This document shows, piece by piece, positions 1 to 7,354 of a stretch of 64,000 bases of DNA; positions within the stretch are counted from its first letter, which is position 1, and each line of letters starts with the position of its first letter. Source of the DNA: Bacteroidota bacterium (GTDB lineage Bacteria; Bacteroidota; Bacteroidia; Bacteroidales; JAGONC01); contig JAKLFC010000002.1 in assembly GCA_022711405.1 (NCBI GenBank), positions 309,772 through 373,771 of the forward strand, written 5' to 3'. The notes beneath the pieces were generated by a model, which was given only the letters and a program-made list of their open reading frames with translations, was not told the origin of the DNA and ran no database searches. The translations under genes were made by a program, and so were the position numbers.

Positions 1-132
1 TCGGCGCAGGCCAACCATAAGGATGCCCATGTGTGCGTGGATGTGCTGTTTAACGGAAAGGTATACCGCAGCGCCTCCGCCCTGGGCGACTACGCGGTGG
101 CCACCGCCTCCGGTCGGTTGGAACTGGAATGA
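1..132 (+). CDS. C-terminal end of an unknown protein (partial)
   Basis: The window opens inside a gene. The frame starting at base 1 stays open to a TGA at 130-132 and gives the last 43 residues of a protein that begins outside the window. The tail (ending GRLELE) has no membrane segment and no motif I can assign. It is taken as coding because the frame is open from the edge and third positions are rich in G and C, as in the neighbouring genes. The next gene starts 220 bases downstream, so the two are probably not one transcription unit. Confidence 0.5.
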   Translation, partial: SAQANHKDAHVCVDVLFNGKVYRSASALGDYAVATASGRLELE

Positions 133-352
133 TTGCCGATTGTCGCTGGTGAACGTTGTTCATTTCCCAGAAAAGTACACGTATCTTCAAAACCTATACT
201 TTTAATAAATTCCCGCCCCTGTAAAGAATTTAATTTATTACTTTGTGGTTTTCTGATCGAAACGCTGCTTTCCAACCTCAGCATGGGTCCCGATATCATG
301 AGCAAGGTAGCGCTGACGCACAGAACCGACACGGAATAACATACAGTGGATC

Positions 353-3300
353 ATGAAAAATCTTCTGGTACTCATCCTTTTACTGATCTCCTGTATTTCG
401 TGTGCCCAGACCTATTACGCCAAAAATTATTCGACCCGTGATGGACTGCCTAGTAATTCGATTCGGTCCATCTTTAAAGACTCCCGCGGATTGTTATGGA
501 TCGGCACCGATGCCGGGGTCTGTCTGTTCGACGGAAAAAATTTCAAAGTTTATAACACCTCCCATGGCCTGGCAGGTGACAGGGTTTGGTCCATTGCCGA
601 AGATAGCCAGGGCAATATGTGGTTCGGCACGTATGATGGCGGGCTGAGCAGATTCGATAACAGCACGTTTACGAATTATGATCAGTCAAACGGATTATAT
701 GACCAGCGGATCCGGTTAATTCAATATTCCGCAAAACATAAGATGCTCCTGATCGGAGCCCAGAGCCAGTTCAGTTATTACGACAGCACGGGATTTCATG
801 AATTCAACATTAAGAATGGAAAAATTACACAAAATGCTCTTGTTACAGGTTTCCTGGTAAGCGATTCAGACATTTTAATCTGCGGATGGGGATCAAAGAA
901 TTATCGGTTCCATCCGGAGCAAGGATCCCTCGAGGTCCTGGCCGGCAATGTACTGCGTTATACAGACATCAGCGCCTGCTTTGTTGCATCAGCGAATGAT
1001 ACCATCTATTCCTTCGGACAATCCAAGGATTCAATCATCCTTACCAATCAGGGCAAAGGAAGAAAATACGGAGGTGTAGGACAGGTCTTTGGTATAACGG
1101 AAGATAAACGGGGGAATCTGTGGCTGGCAGGATGGACCGAAAAAACAATGAATCCCCAGCATAAAGGACTCTACAAGATTGAAAAAGGGCAGTTGATCCA
1201 CATGAGCGAAAATATACAGCCCGTCAGTGGAATTGGTTATTCCATTTATCACGATCAGGAAACCGATGTCATCTGGTACGGCTCGATCGATCAGGGACTT
1301 TACAGAGTGCCTCCCCAATTGTTTGAATACCGCGATGCTTCCTGGTTTGGATTGAGCGATCTTACCATTAACGACCTGTATTATTCATTTCCTGAACGGT
1401 TATGGATGCTTACCGATGATGGCGTTTTCCTCGTTTCCTGTTCAAACTTTACATTCTGGGGTAAAGAATCGTTCATCGATGCAGCTGTCAATACGAGACT
1501 CCCGAAGGAAATAGTGCTTCAGCAGATGAATGATATAAAAAGCCTGTATCCTGATCTGCTCAAAGATATCAATGTGAATGACATTGGTAACTACAGGGCT
1601 TTATCAGAACGCATGCTCAGTACGTTTTATGATATGGAAGCTGATACCAGGGATCAGATCTGGATCACGAATAAGCTCGGTTTTTTTCATCTTAATCCGA
1701 ATACAGGGCAACTTGAGTTAGTAAGTACACAGGGACCTTCCTGTTTTATTTTCGATGAAGCCGATTCGGTGCATTCCGTGGGAAAGTGGTCACAGGGAGT
1801 TGAAATTTTTCCCGATGCCCGGATGAAGAATGGAGTGTTTTATTCATATTCAAAAAACGGGGCGCCAAATGTTGCCCTGCGTGCTCTCCGGAAAGGGAAT
1901 CAGATCTGGTACGGATCGGCTACTTCCGGATTATTCATGAGCTGCGACGGAAAATTTTATGCATTTAACCAGACCGATACCACCCTGCCCTATGTAATCC
2001 AGGAACTGAAAATGGACCGCCTGGAACATATTCTTGTGGGGGCTGCAAATGGTGAAATACTGGTCTGCAATTTTGAAAACGATAGGTTCAGGTTGCTTCA
2101 CCGGATCAAGCCCCTGGAAGAACTGACCGGGAACACGATCCTGTGGATGCAGTGTGATCAGGAAAATTTCCTGTGGGCCGGGGCCAATACCGGCATTCAT
2201 GTGATCGATCTGAATAACCTGTATTCCACAGGGGAACTGAAGATGCGCCTGCTGGATGAAGAAGAGGGGTATACCGACCTTGGTGGCCGCCATGCAGTCA
2301 TGGATTCTGCTGGAATGATATGGGTGGGCGGACAGGATCACCTGATCCGGATCAACGCACCGCTTTATCACCAGCTGGAATGTTCACCCGTACCTGTTCA
2401 TCTGTACCGGATCGATCTGTTTAACCAGCAGGTTGACTGGACCAAATATTCGTACACGGATCCCTGGACAGGTCTACCTGTTGGACAACCTGTTCATTCC
2501 TCCACCAGATCACAGGCTGGACTCAAATATGATCAGAATTACCTGACCTTTTATTTCCGGTCGGGGAATCTGTTCAATGCTGAAAAAGATCGTTTTCAGT
2601 ATTTTCTCAAAGGTTTTGATAAAACCTGGTCATCCCTTGCACGGGAGAATTTTGCCGTTTATTCCCACCTGCCTCCCGGTAAGTATGAATTGCTTGTTAA
2701 AGGGCTGAACCTGAATACAGGGCAGGAATTTGCACCCGCCGGATTTGCATTCACCATCCACCGTCCCTGGTTCAGGACCTGGTGGTTTTTCACCTTGCTG
2801 GGGCTTGCAGCACTGGTCATGGTGCTGATGTTTCATTATTATCGTATCCGGATCATCCGGCAGCGGGAAGAAGAGAAGGCCAGGTTGTACCAGCAGTTAG
2901 CGGAGATTGAGATGAAGGCGTTGCAGGCCCAGATGAATCCACACTTTATCTTCAATGCCATGAATGCGATCCAGAATTACATCCTTGGGAACAAGGTGGA
3001 TGCTGCCCTGAAGTACCTGGCTGATTTCGCCCGTATCATCCGGTTGACTCTGGACAATGCGTCCAAAAAGTACATTAGCCTTTCGGAAGAGATAGTTTAC
3101 ATCCGCTCCTACCTTGAACTGGAAAAGATGCGATTCGGCGATCAGTTCGAAGATGAGATCCGTATCGATGACAACGCAGACGATTCCCGGGTAATGGTTC
3201 CTCCGTTGATCCTGCAACCGTACATTGAAAACGCAGTGCGCCATGGATTGCATAACAAAATGGGCAAGGGGAAGCTGCTGATCCAATGCCGGATCACCGG

Positions 3301-3547
3301 AGATGAACGGCTTCAGTTCGTCATCGAAGATGATGGTGTGGGGCGGGCAGCGGCATCCAGGTACACATCACTGCAGGGATCGCCTCACCATTCGCATGGC
3401 ACGCGGATCTCCGAAGAGCGCATCGCGCTGTTGAACGACGATCCTTCCAATCCCCGGTACTACTGTCATATCACCGACCTGTCCGACGAAAAAGCTCAGC
3501 CGGCCGGCACGCGTGTAGAGATCTGGTTGCCGGTGAGGTACAGGTAA
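353..3547 (+). CDS. propeller-type sensor histidine kinase (LytS/His_kinase family)
   Basis: A 1064-residue membrane sensor kinase. Residues 1-18 form a signal peptide ending in a Cys-containing stretch (CISCAQ). From about 25 to 700 there are repeated beta-propeller blades of the two-component-regulator type (for example SRGLLWIGTDAGVCLFDG, QGNMWFGTYDGGLSRFD). A Y_Y_Y-type Ig-like domain follows at about 740-800 and one membrane helix at about 810-830. The cytoplasmic part is a His_kinase domain with QMNPHFIFNAMNAIQ, phospho-acceptor His near residue 864. The ATPase domain has the N box (YIENAVRHGL) and the EDDGVGR box. This is the LytS-like class that normally phosphorylates a LytTR response regulator. 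None is encoded next to it, so it is an orphan here; it is not the fused hybrid (HTCS) form used by many glycan loci. The sensed ligand is unknown. Confidence 0.9.
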   Translation: MKNLLVLILLLISCISCAQTYYAKNYSTRDGLPSNSIRSIFKDSRGLLWIGTDAGVCLFDGKNFKVYNTSHGLAGDRVWSIAEDSQGNMWFGTYDGGLSRFDNSTFTNYDQSNGLYDQRIRLIQYSAKHKMLLIGAQSQFSYYDSTGFHEFNIKNGKITQNALVTGFLVSDSDILICGWGSKNYRFHPEQGSLEVLAGNVLRYTDISACFVASANDTIYSFGQSKDSIILTNQGKGRKYGGVGQVFGITEDKRGNLWLAGWTEKTMNPQHKGLYKIEKGQLIHMSENIQPVSGIGYSIYHDQETDVIWYGSIDQGLYRVPPQLFEYRDASWFGLSDLTINDLYYSFPERLWMLTDDGVFLVSCSNFTFWGKESFIDAAVNTRLPKEIVLQQMNDIKSLYPDLLKDINVNDIGNYRALSERMLSTFYDMEADTRDQIWITNKLGFFHLNPNTGQLELVSTQGPSCFIFDEADSVHSVGKWSQGVEIFPDARMKNGVFYSYSKNGAPNVALRALRKGNQIWYGSATSGLFMSCDGKFYAFNQTDTTLPYVIQELKMDRLEHILVGAANGEILVCNFENDRFRLLHRIKPLEELTGNTILWMQCDQENFLWAGANTGIHVIDLNNLYSTGELKMRLLDEEEGYTDLGGRHAVMDSAGMIWVGGQDHLIRINAPLYHQLECSPVPVHLYRIDLFNQQVDWTKYSYTDPWTGLPVGQPVHSSTRSQAGLKYDQNYLTFYFRSGNLFNAEKDRFQYFLKGFDKTWSSLARENFAVYSHLPPGKYELLVKGLNLNTGQEFAPAGFAFTIHRPWFRTWWFFTLLGLAALVMVLMFHYYRIRIIRQREEEKARLYQQLAEIEMKALQAQMNPHFIFNAMNAIQNYILGNKVDAALKYLADFARIIRLTLDNASKKYISLSEEIVYIRSYLELEKMRFGDQFEDEIRIDDNADDSRVMVPPLILQPYIENAVRHGLHNKMGKGKLLIQCRITGDERLQFVIEDDGVGRAAASRYTSLQGSPHHSHGTRISEERIALLNDDPSNPRYYCHITDLSDEKAQPAGTRVEIWLPVRYR

Positions 3548-3817
3548 GGGAGCGGCATAGCATGGTACATGTGAATCAGGTCACGACTTTCGTCGGGTAT
3601 CGCTCAGCTTCCCTTTGCTCAACTAGACTGGAGCTTTAAAATGTTGAAGGATGCTCCTGGCAAGGTTAGTAAAATTGAATCCTTCCATGTGGATATGCAG
3701 GGATGAATGCCTTGAAAATAACGTTAATAAGCTGATATTCAAAAACAGTTAACTGTTATGTCTGATTTTCGTAAATTAGCTGATGATCCACCGTCACGAT
3801 AAAACTGGACACATCTC

Positions 3818-4324
3818 ATGGCCATACGAGATATTTTACTGCTCGGAAATCCCCGGTTGTATGAACGATCCATTGAATGCAAGAGTGCTGATGACGTGGA
3901 ACGGATCGCCCGGGATCTGCAGGATACACTTTTGGATTTCAGGGAAAAGCATGGATTTGGCAGAGCCATCGCCGCACCTCAGGTCGGGGAACGGAAGCGA
4001 ATGATCTTCATGTTCATCAACGAGCCGGTAGTTTTTATCAATCCGGTTTTAAGACCTGTGGGCGAGCCGGACATGACCGTATGGGATGATTGCATGAGCT
4101 TTCCAGGCCTTCTGGTGAGGGTAAAGCGGTATTCTGTATGTAAAATTGCGTATTATGATCTGAAGTGGCAGAAGCATCACGCGCTTTTCAGGGATGATCT
4201 TTCCGAATTAATTCAGCACGAATACGATCATCTGGACGGTATCCTGGTTGTTCAGCGGGCGGTGGACAACAGATCCTTTGCGCTGGAAAGCCAGAGGAAG
4301 TGGCTGAAATCAAAGAACTTCTGA
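3818..4324 (+). CDS. def: peptide deformylase, atypical sequence
   Basis: A 168-residue metal hydrolase expected to remove the formyl group from the N-terminal methionine of new proteins. The ligand set of the family is complete: Cys92 in DDCMSFPG and His134/His138 with catalytic Glu135 in QHEYDHLDG. Two motifs depart from the usual form. Motif 1 reads GRAIAAPQ (residues 48-55) where GxGxAAPQ is normal, and motif 2 reads DDCMS where EGCLS is normal. These changes place it in a divergent branch whose substrate preference may differ. The ATG at 3818 is the only sensible start. The stop codon at 4322-4324 overlaps the edge of a dispersed repeat (4323-4361). It appears to be transcribed alone. 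Confidence 0.82.
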   Translation: MAIRDILLLGNPRLYERSIECKSADDVERIARDLQDTLLDFREKHGFGRAIAAPQVGERKRMIFMFINEPVVFINPVLRPVGEPDMTVWDDCMSFPGLLVRVKRYSVCKIAYYDLKWQKHHALFRDDLSELIQHEYDHLDGILVVQRAVDNRSFALESQRKWLKSKNF

Positions 4325-4361
4325 TTTACGAACAGAGGAGTGCTGATTTCTGATCTCTGAA
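4323..4361 (-). repeat. dispersed repeat, copy 1 (GTTCGTAAATC family)
   Basis: Read on the minus strand this stretch has CAGCACTCCTCTGTTCGTAA preceded by two AGATCAGA-type words. Similar copies lie at 16734-16808, 33640-33716 and 34703-34742. It starts on the stop codon of the deformylase gene. Function unknown. Confidence 0.6.
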
Positions 4362-4404
4362 ATAAGTGCCAAATCTAATATCTGCTAATCGGTTAATCAG
4401 ATAT

Positions 4405-4435
4405 AAAAAGCCGCTGCTTCTTGCAACGGCTTTTT
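4405..4435 (-). terminator. intrinsic terminator downstream of tRNA-Ala
   Basis: AAAAAGCCG at 4405-4413 pairs with CGGCTTTTT at 4427-4435. On the minus strand it gives a GC stem followed by a T run just after the tRNA. Its A/T flanks make it work in principle in both directions, so it could also end the deformylase transcript. Confidence 0.8.
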
Positions 4436-4437
4436 CG

Positions 4438-4511
4438 TGGAGCATAGGGGAGTCGAACCCCTGACCTCTTGACTGCCAGTCAAACGCTCTAGCCAACTGA
4501 GCTAATGCCCC
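4438..4511 (-). tRNA. tRNA-Ala (anticodon GGC)
   Basis: A 74-base cloverleaf on the minus strand. The acceptor stem pairs GGGGCAT with ATGCTCC, the D arm contains TTAGCTCAGTTGG, and the anticodon loop is CTGGCAG with anticodon GGC. The T arm contains GGTTCGACTCC. The discriminator base is A and the CCA end is not encoded. GGC decodes GCC/GCU alanine codons. Confidence 0.95.
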
Positions 4512-4551
4512 GAAGAGGGTGTGGGTGTCGGTGTGAGTGTGGGTGTGGGTG
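4512..4551 (-). repeat. GTGGGT-type low-complexity leader of tRNA-Ala
   Basis: The 40 bases between the tRNA and its predicted promoter are an imperfect tandem of GTGTGGGT words (plus-strand reading), so the 5' leader of the tRNA precursor would be a C/A repeat with almost no G or U. Slippage at this site could change leader length. Confidence 0.6.
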
Positions 4552-4580
4552 CAAAATTACACATTTTACCGTAGATACAA
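4552..4580 (-). promoter_or_regulatory. predicted promoter of tRNA-Ala
   Basis: On the minus strand TAATTTTG (4552-4559) matches the Bacteroidota -7 element TAnnTTTG. A TTG at 4578-4580 lies 18 bases upstream, in place for the -33 element. Confidence 0.55.
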
Positions 4581-4623
4581 CCTCTGGTTGTATTTTTCTG
4601 ACTACCTTGCAGTAGCATTCAGA

Positions 4624-4662
4624 GAAAGATATTGGGATTTGGATCCTGGAATTTGGTATTTA
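4624..4662. repeat. TTTGGAATCTGGGATTTG-type dispersed repeat
   Basis: The stretch around GGGATTTGGATCCTGGAATT resembles sequences at 48176-48230 and 51963-52018. It sits just before the start of the phosphodiesterase gene. No coding content. Confidence 0.45.
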
Positions 4663-4675
4663 ACCTAAGTGCGTC

Positions 4676-5233
4676 ATGAAACGCCTCTTTGTCGCCATAA
4701 AACTCCACCCGTCGGGCACCCTCCTCAGCGTATTCCGTTTCCTGAAGCAGAACCTCCGCGAGGAAAAGATCAAATGGGTGGAAGAATATAACCTCCACCT
4801 GACCCTGAAATTCTTCGGAGAAACCGAAGAGGAAAGGATTCCGGGGATCCGCCAGGCATTGAAAGCCGCCGCCGGCCGCTCCGCCGGTTTTGAACTGGAA
4901 CTCAAAGGTACAGGCATCTTTGGAAGCAAGTACGACCCGCGGGTGGTCTGGTTCGGCATCGAACCCAACCCCGGCCTGCAACAGCTTCATGGAAATTTGT
5001 GGGAAGAACTTGGCAAGCTGGGCTATGTGCCCGACTCACAACACTTCGTCCCTCACCTGACCATCGGACGGATTAAGTTCATCCGTAACAAACGATACTT
5101 CCAGGAAGTGATCACGATGCGGCGTGAGGATTTTCTCCAGAAGGAAACGGTGCGGGAACTGTATCTGTTCGAAAGTATACTTCAGCCCGCAGGGCCGGTT
5201 TATAAGGTGATGGAGAACTTTATTCTGAGATGA
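4676..5233 (+). CDS. thpR: RNA 2',3'-cyclic phosphodiesterase
   Basis: A 185-residue member of the 2H phosphoesterase superfamily (LigT/ThpR). The enzyme opens 2',3'-cyclic phosphates on RNA ends, such as those left by tRNA splicing or RNA damage. Both catalytic HxTx motifs are present: HLTL at residues 41-44 and HLTI at 127-130. The length and the opening KRLFVAIKL are typical of the bacterial family. The ATG at 4676 fits this conserved N-terminus. It converges on a small membrane-protein gene across a purine-rich hairpin repeat that begins right after its stop codon. Confidence 0.9.
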   Translation: MKRLFVAIKLHPSGTLLSVFRFLKQNLREEKIKWVEEYNLHLTLKFFGETEEERIPGIRQALKAAAGRSAGFELELKGTGIFGSKYDPRVVWFGIEPNPGLQQLHGNLWEELGKLGYVPDSQHFVPHLTIGRIKFIRNKRYFQEVITMRREDFLQKETVRELYLFESILQPAGPVYKVMENFILR

Positions 5234-5324
5234 GAAAGGAGAAAGGAGAGAGGAGAAAGGAGAAAGGAGAAATAATTGTACGACCGATTTCTCCTCTCTC
5301 CACTCTCATTTCTCCTTTCTCCTA
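5234..5324. repeat. GGAGAAA purine repeat in inverted arrangement
   Basis: Bases 5234-5272 are a run of GAGAAAGGAGAAAGG-type words; 5288-5324 is the complementary run (TTTCTCCTCTCTCC and so on). The halves can form a long imperfect hairpin between two convergent genes. The right half encodes the last residues of the minus-strand gene. A related run (GGAGAGAGGAGAGAGGAGAG) lies at 33607-33632. Confidence 0.75.
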
Positions 5325-5623
5325 TCTAAAAAATAGCTGACCAGCAACGCAATGCCGCCAAACAGGAAGATCATGGAGAAATAAGCGGCTTCGTCTGTCA
5401 TCGAAGTGGATTTGACAAGGATCTCGGCAATGAGCAAACCTATCCCCAGCCCGATTAGGAACAATCCCCACTTCAAGGTTGCATTGGTCTGTTTTTTCGT
5501 CATAAAAATAGAAGCATCGACTCCTTTGTCAATAAGGGCCAAACGCTCGCGCTTTCTGATGACAAGGTACACGATCCCGAGGATCATCCCAAAAACGCTG
5601 ATAGGAACAAAAATGTCTTCCAT
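5306..5623 (-). CDS. small two-helix membrane protein (DUF6249-like)
   Basis: A 105-residue protein. It has an N-terminal helix (about 5-25), a charged linker (KRERLALIDKGVDAS, about 24-38) and two further hydrophobic stretches (about 50-68 and 80-98). The LALIDKGVD pattern between helices is seen in small Bacteroidota membrane proteins grouped as DUF6249, which often sit beside ECF sigma genes. Here it is divergent from one, 129 bases away. A role in that pathway is only suggested by position. The last residues, RRKEK and the stop codon, are encoded by the purine repeat, so the C-terminus has been shaped by a repeat rather than by the family. Confidence 0.65.
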   Translation of the reverse strand: MEDIFVPISVFGMILGIVYLVIRKRERLALIDKGVDASIFMTKKQTNATLKWGLFLIGLGIGLLIAEILVKSTSMTDEAAYFSMIFLFGGIALLVSYFLDRRKEK

Positions 5624-5686
5624 AATGTATTATTTTTTAAGGTGAATAGTTCATTTGCACCTTTTTGACGCAACGTATATCGTTCC

Positions 5687-5721
5687 GGTTACAAAATATT
5701 ATTTATTCTATCTTTGTAACC
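5687..5721 (+). promoter_or_regulatory. promoter and perfect inverted repeat upstream of ECF sigma gene
   Basis: TATCTTTG (5709-5716) matches the Bacteroidota -7 element about 36 bases before the sigma gene start. A perfect 9-base inverted repeat frames it: GGTTACAAA at 5687-5695 and TTTGTAACC at 5713-5721, with 17 bases between. The right arm covers half of the -7 box. A dimeric regulator bound here would block polymerase, so this is a candidate operator; no protein is assigned to it. Confidence 0.55.
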
Positions 5722-5752
5722 ACCACCCCCTCAACTCCGTCAAAGGTTCAAC

Positions 5753-6322
5753 ATGCCCTACAAGGATGACCGGTATTACATCGAAAAGGTGCTGGAAGGA
5801 GATGCAACCGCCTTCACAGAGCTTGTCGACAGGCATAAGGACAACGCCTTTACGCTTGCCTTCAGGATCACGGGTAGCCGGGAAGAAGCAGAGGAGATCG
5901 CCATGGATGCCTTTGTAAAAGTGTACCGATCCCTCGGTAATTTCCGGAACGACTCCAGATTCACCACCTGGCTGTACAGGATCGTGCACAATGAAGCCAT
6001 CTCGGCTCTGCGGAAACGAACACCGGAAACAGCACCCCTGGATGAAACCCTGGTCGAAAATTACTCGGAGGATGAAATTCATGAAAATGTTTCCACCCTG
6101 GATGAGAACCAGCAACAAAGGCTCATCCAGAGCGCACTGGAGAAGCTTCCTCCGGAAGACAGCATGCTGATCACCCTGTTCTACATGGATGATCAATCGG
6201 TCGGAGAAATCAGTGAAATCACCGGCTTGAGCCAGTCGAACATAAAAGTCAGACTGCACCGTACAAGAAAAAAGCTGTATCACATAATAAACAGGTCATA
6301 CCTTAACGTTCCTGTTCTTTAA
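5753..6322 (+). CDS. ECF-type RNA polymerase sigma factor
   Basis: A 189-residue sigma-70 family factor of the extracytoplasmic-function class. Region 2 is at about 20-88 (AFTELVDRHKDNAF, AEEIAMDAFVKVYRSL, FTTWLYRIVHNEA) and region 4 at about 125-180 (LEKLPPEDSMLITLFYMDD, SVGEISEITGLSQSNIKVRL, ending in a helix-turn-helix). No region 3 is present, as expected for the class. Its stop is 11 bases before the next gene on the same strand, a small membrane protein that may be its anti-sigma partner. The promoter region holds a perfect inverted repeat. Confidence 0.92.
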   Translation: MPYKDDRYYIEKVLEGDATAFTELVDRHKDNAFTLAFRITGSREEAEEIAMDAFVKVYRSLGNFRNDSRFTTWLYRIVHNEAISALRKRTPETAPLDETLVENYSEDEIHENVSTLDENQQQRLIQSALEKLPPEDSMLITLFYMDDQSVGEISEITGLSQSNIKVRLHRTRKKLYHIINRSYLNVPVL

Positions 6323-6333
6323 GATAAAATACG

Positions 6334-6771
6334 ATGAACGAACCTAGCCTTCACGACGGTAAACTCAGGGAGCTGCTGAAAAGATCCGGCCTCACTCCCG
6401 CTCCGGATGATTTTACACAAAAAACCATGGAACGGATCAACCATGAACCCATTCCGGAGATCTCCCTGTCACGTACCCTGTTCTCACGGCAAAATGGATG
6501 GATCATTGCCATCATCGGTCTGACCATTATTGGATTCGTGATCGTTTTACTGAATTGGTCACCCGTTGATCTTAATCCCAGCAACATTGATTTCAAAAAA
6601 TACGAGCGGATCGTTCCGCTCTTCCAGACGCTGGTGCAGAGCCTTTCCAAATCATTTGCCTTCCTGACCAGTTCATCCCTGCCCCTGATCATTGCCATCG
6701 GGATCGTCCTGCTGGTAGTGCTTGATAAAGTGATCAGGAAACTGACCCTGAGGAGAAGCTATCTGTTCTGA
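6334..6771 (+). CDS. membrane protein, possible anti-sigma partner
   Basis: A 145-residue protein with a soluble N-terminal part (about 1-50) containing LRELLKRSGLTPAPDDFTQK and two membrane helices (about 52-72 and 105-130). It starts 11 bases after the ECF sigma gene and is surely cotranscribed. A short cytoplasmic N-terminus followed by membrane helices, placed just behind an ECF gene, is the arrangement of anti-sigma factors. No zinc-binding HxxxCxxC motif is seen, so this role is inferred from position and topology only. Confidence 0.7.
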   Translation: MNEPSLHDGKLRELLKRSGLTPAPDDFTQKTMERINHEPIPEISLSRTLFSRQNGWIIAIIGLTIIGFVIVLLNWSPVDLNPSNIDFKKYERIVPLFQTLVQSLSKSFAFLTSSSLPLIIAIGIVLLVVLDKVIRKLTLRRSYLF

Positions 6772-6772
6772 T

Positions 6773-7300
6773 CTACTGTTTTTTTATCCAGATGTCGGGA
6801 GTAGTAACGTGATTACTCTCATGAAGGGCCCGGTCAACGATGTAAACCTCAAAACGGATGGTGTCGTTGGAAGATGTGTAATTGTTGATATATAACGTAT
6901 CCTGGATGATCCCCTTGATCGCTTTGTTCTTACCTGTCGGCGTCAGCAGCGGGATCCGGGCGTTCATATTGATCGTGTCATACTGCTCGGTTTCACTGTT
7001 ATAAAAAGTGATGAATACCTCCTGAAACTGCCCGTTGATCTTTTCAAAATAACGGACATAGAAATTGTAATCGTAGGGAGGCAGGGTATCCCTTTCCGTC
7101 AGCCCGATATCACCATCACCATCCTGATAGTATATCTCCAGCACGCCCCGGTTATCAATGCCGGTACTGTCAATGATCTTGGCAAATCCATTGAACTGGA
7201 TCGCCGGCTCAATTGGGAATTCCACCTTCTCAAGACATGCCGCGAATAAGAACCATACAGGTACGAACAGGATAAGAAGTATCTTTGACAGAGAATTCAT
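6773..7300 (-). CDS. conserved lipoprotein of unknown function
   Basis: A 175-residue secreted protein. The N-terminus is a lipoprotein signal (hydrophobic run 6-20, then FAACLEK with the lipid-accepting Cys near 22). The mature part contains a YYQDGDGDIGL segment near residue 55, a phrase seen in Bacteroidota lipoproteins of unknown role, and is otherwise beta-rich. It converges with the membrane-protein gene, the two stop codons being one base apart, and diverges from the LuxE-like gene, sharing a 54-base intergenic region. Confidence 0.75.
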   Translation of the reverse strand: MNSLSKILLILFVPVWFLFAACLEKVEFPIEPAIQFNGFAKIIDSTGIDNRGVLEIYYQDGDGDIGLTERDTLPPYDYNFYVRYFEKINGQFQEVFITFYNSETEQYDTINMNARIPLLTPTGKNKAIKGIIQDTLYINNYTSSNDTIRFEVYIVDRALHESNHVTTPDIWIKKQ

Positions 7301-7325
7301 ACATTCACCCCGAGGGATTATTCAG

Positions 7326-7333
7326 CAAATTTA
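7326..7333 (-). promoter_or_regulatory. -7 promoter element of the lipoprotein gene
   Basis: On the minus strand TAAATTTG matches TAnnTTTG and ends 25 bases before the lipoprotein start codon. A -33 element at the usual distance is not clear. Confidence 0.4.
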
Positions 7334-7354
7334 CGCTCAATTCGGTCAACAGAC

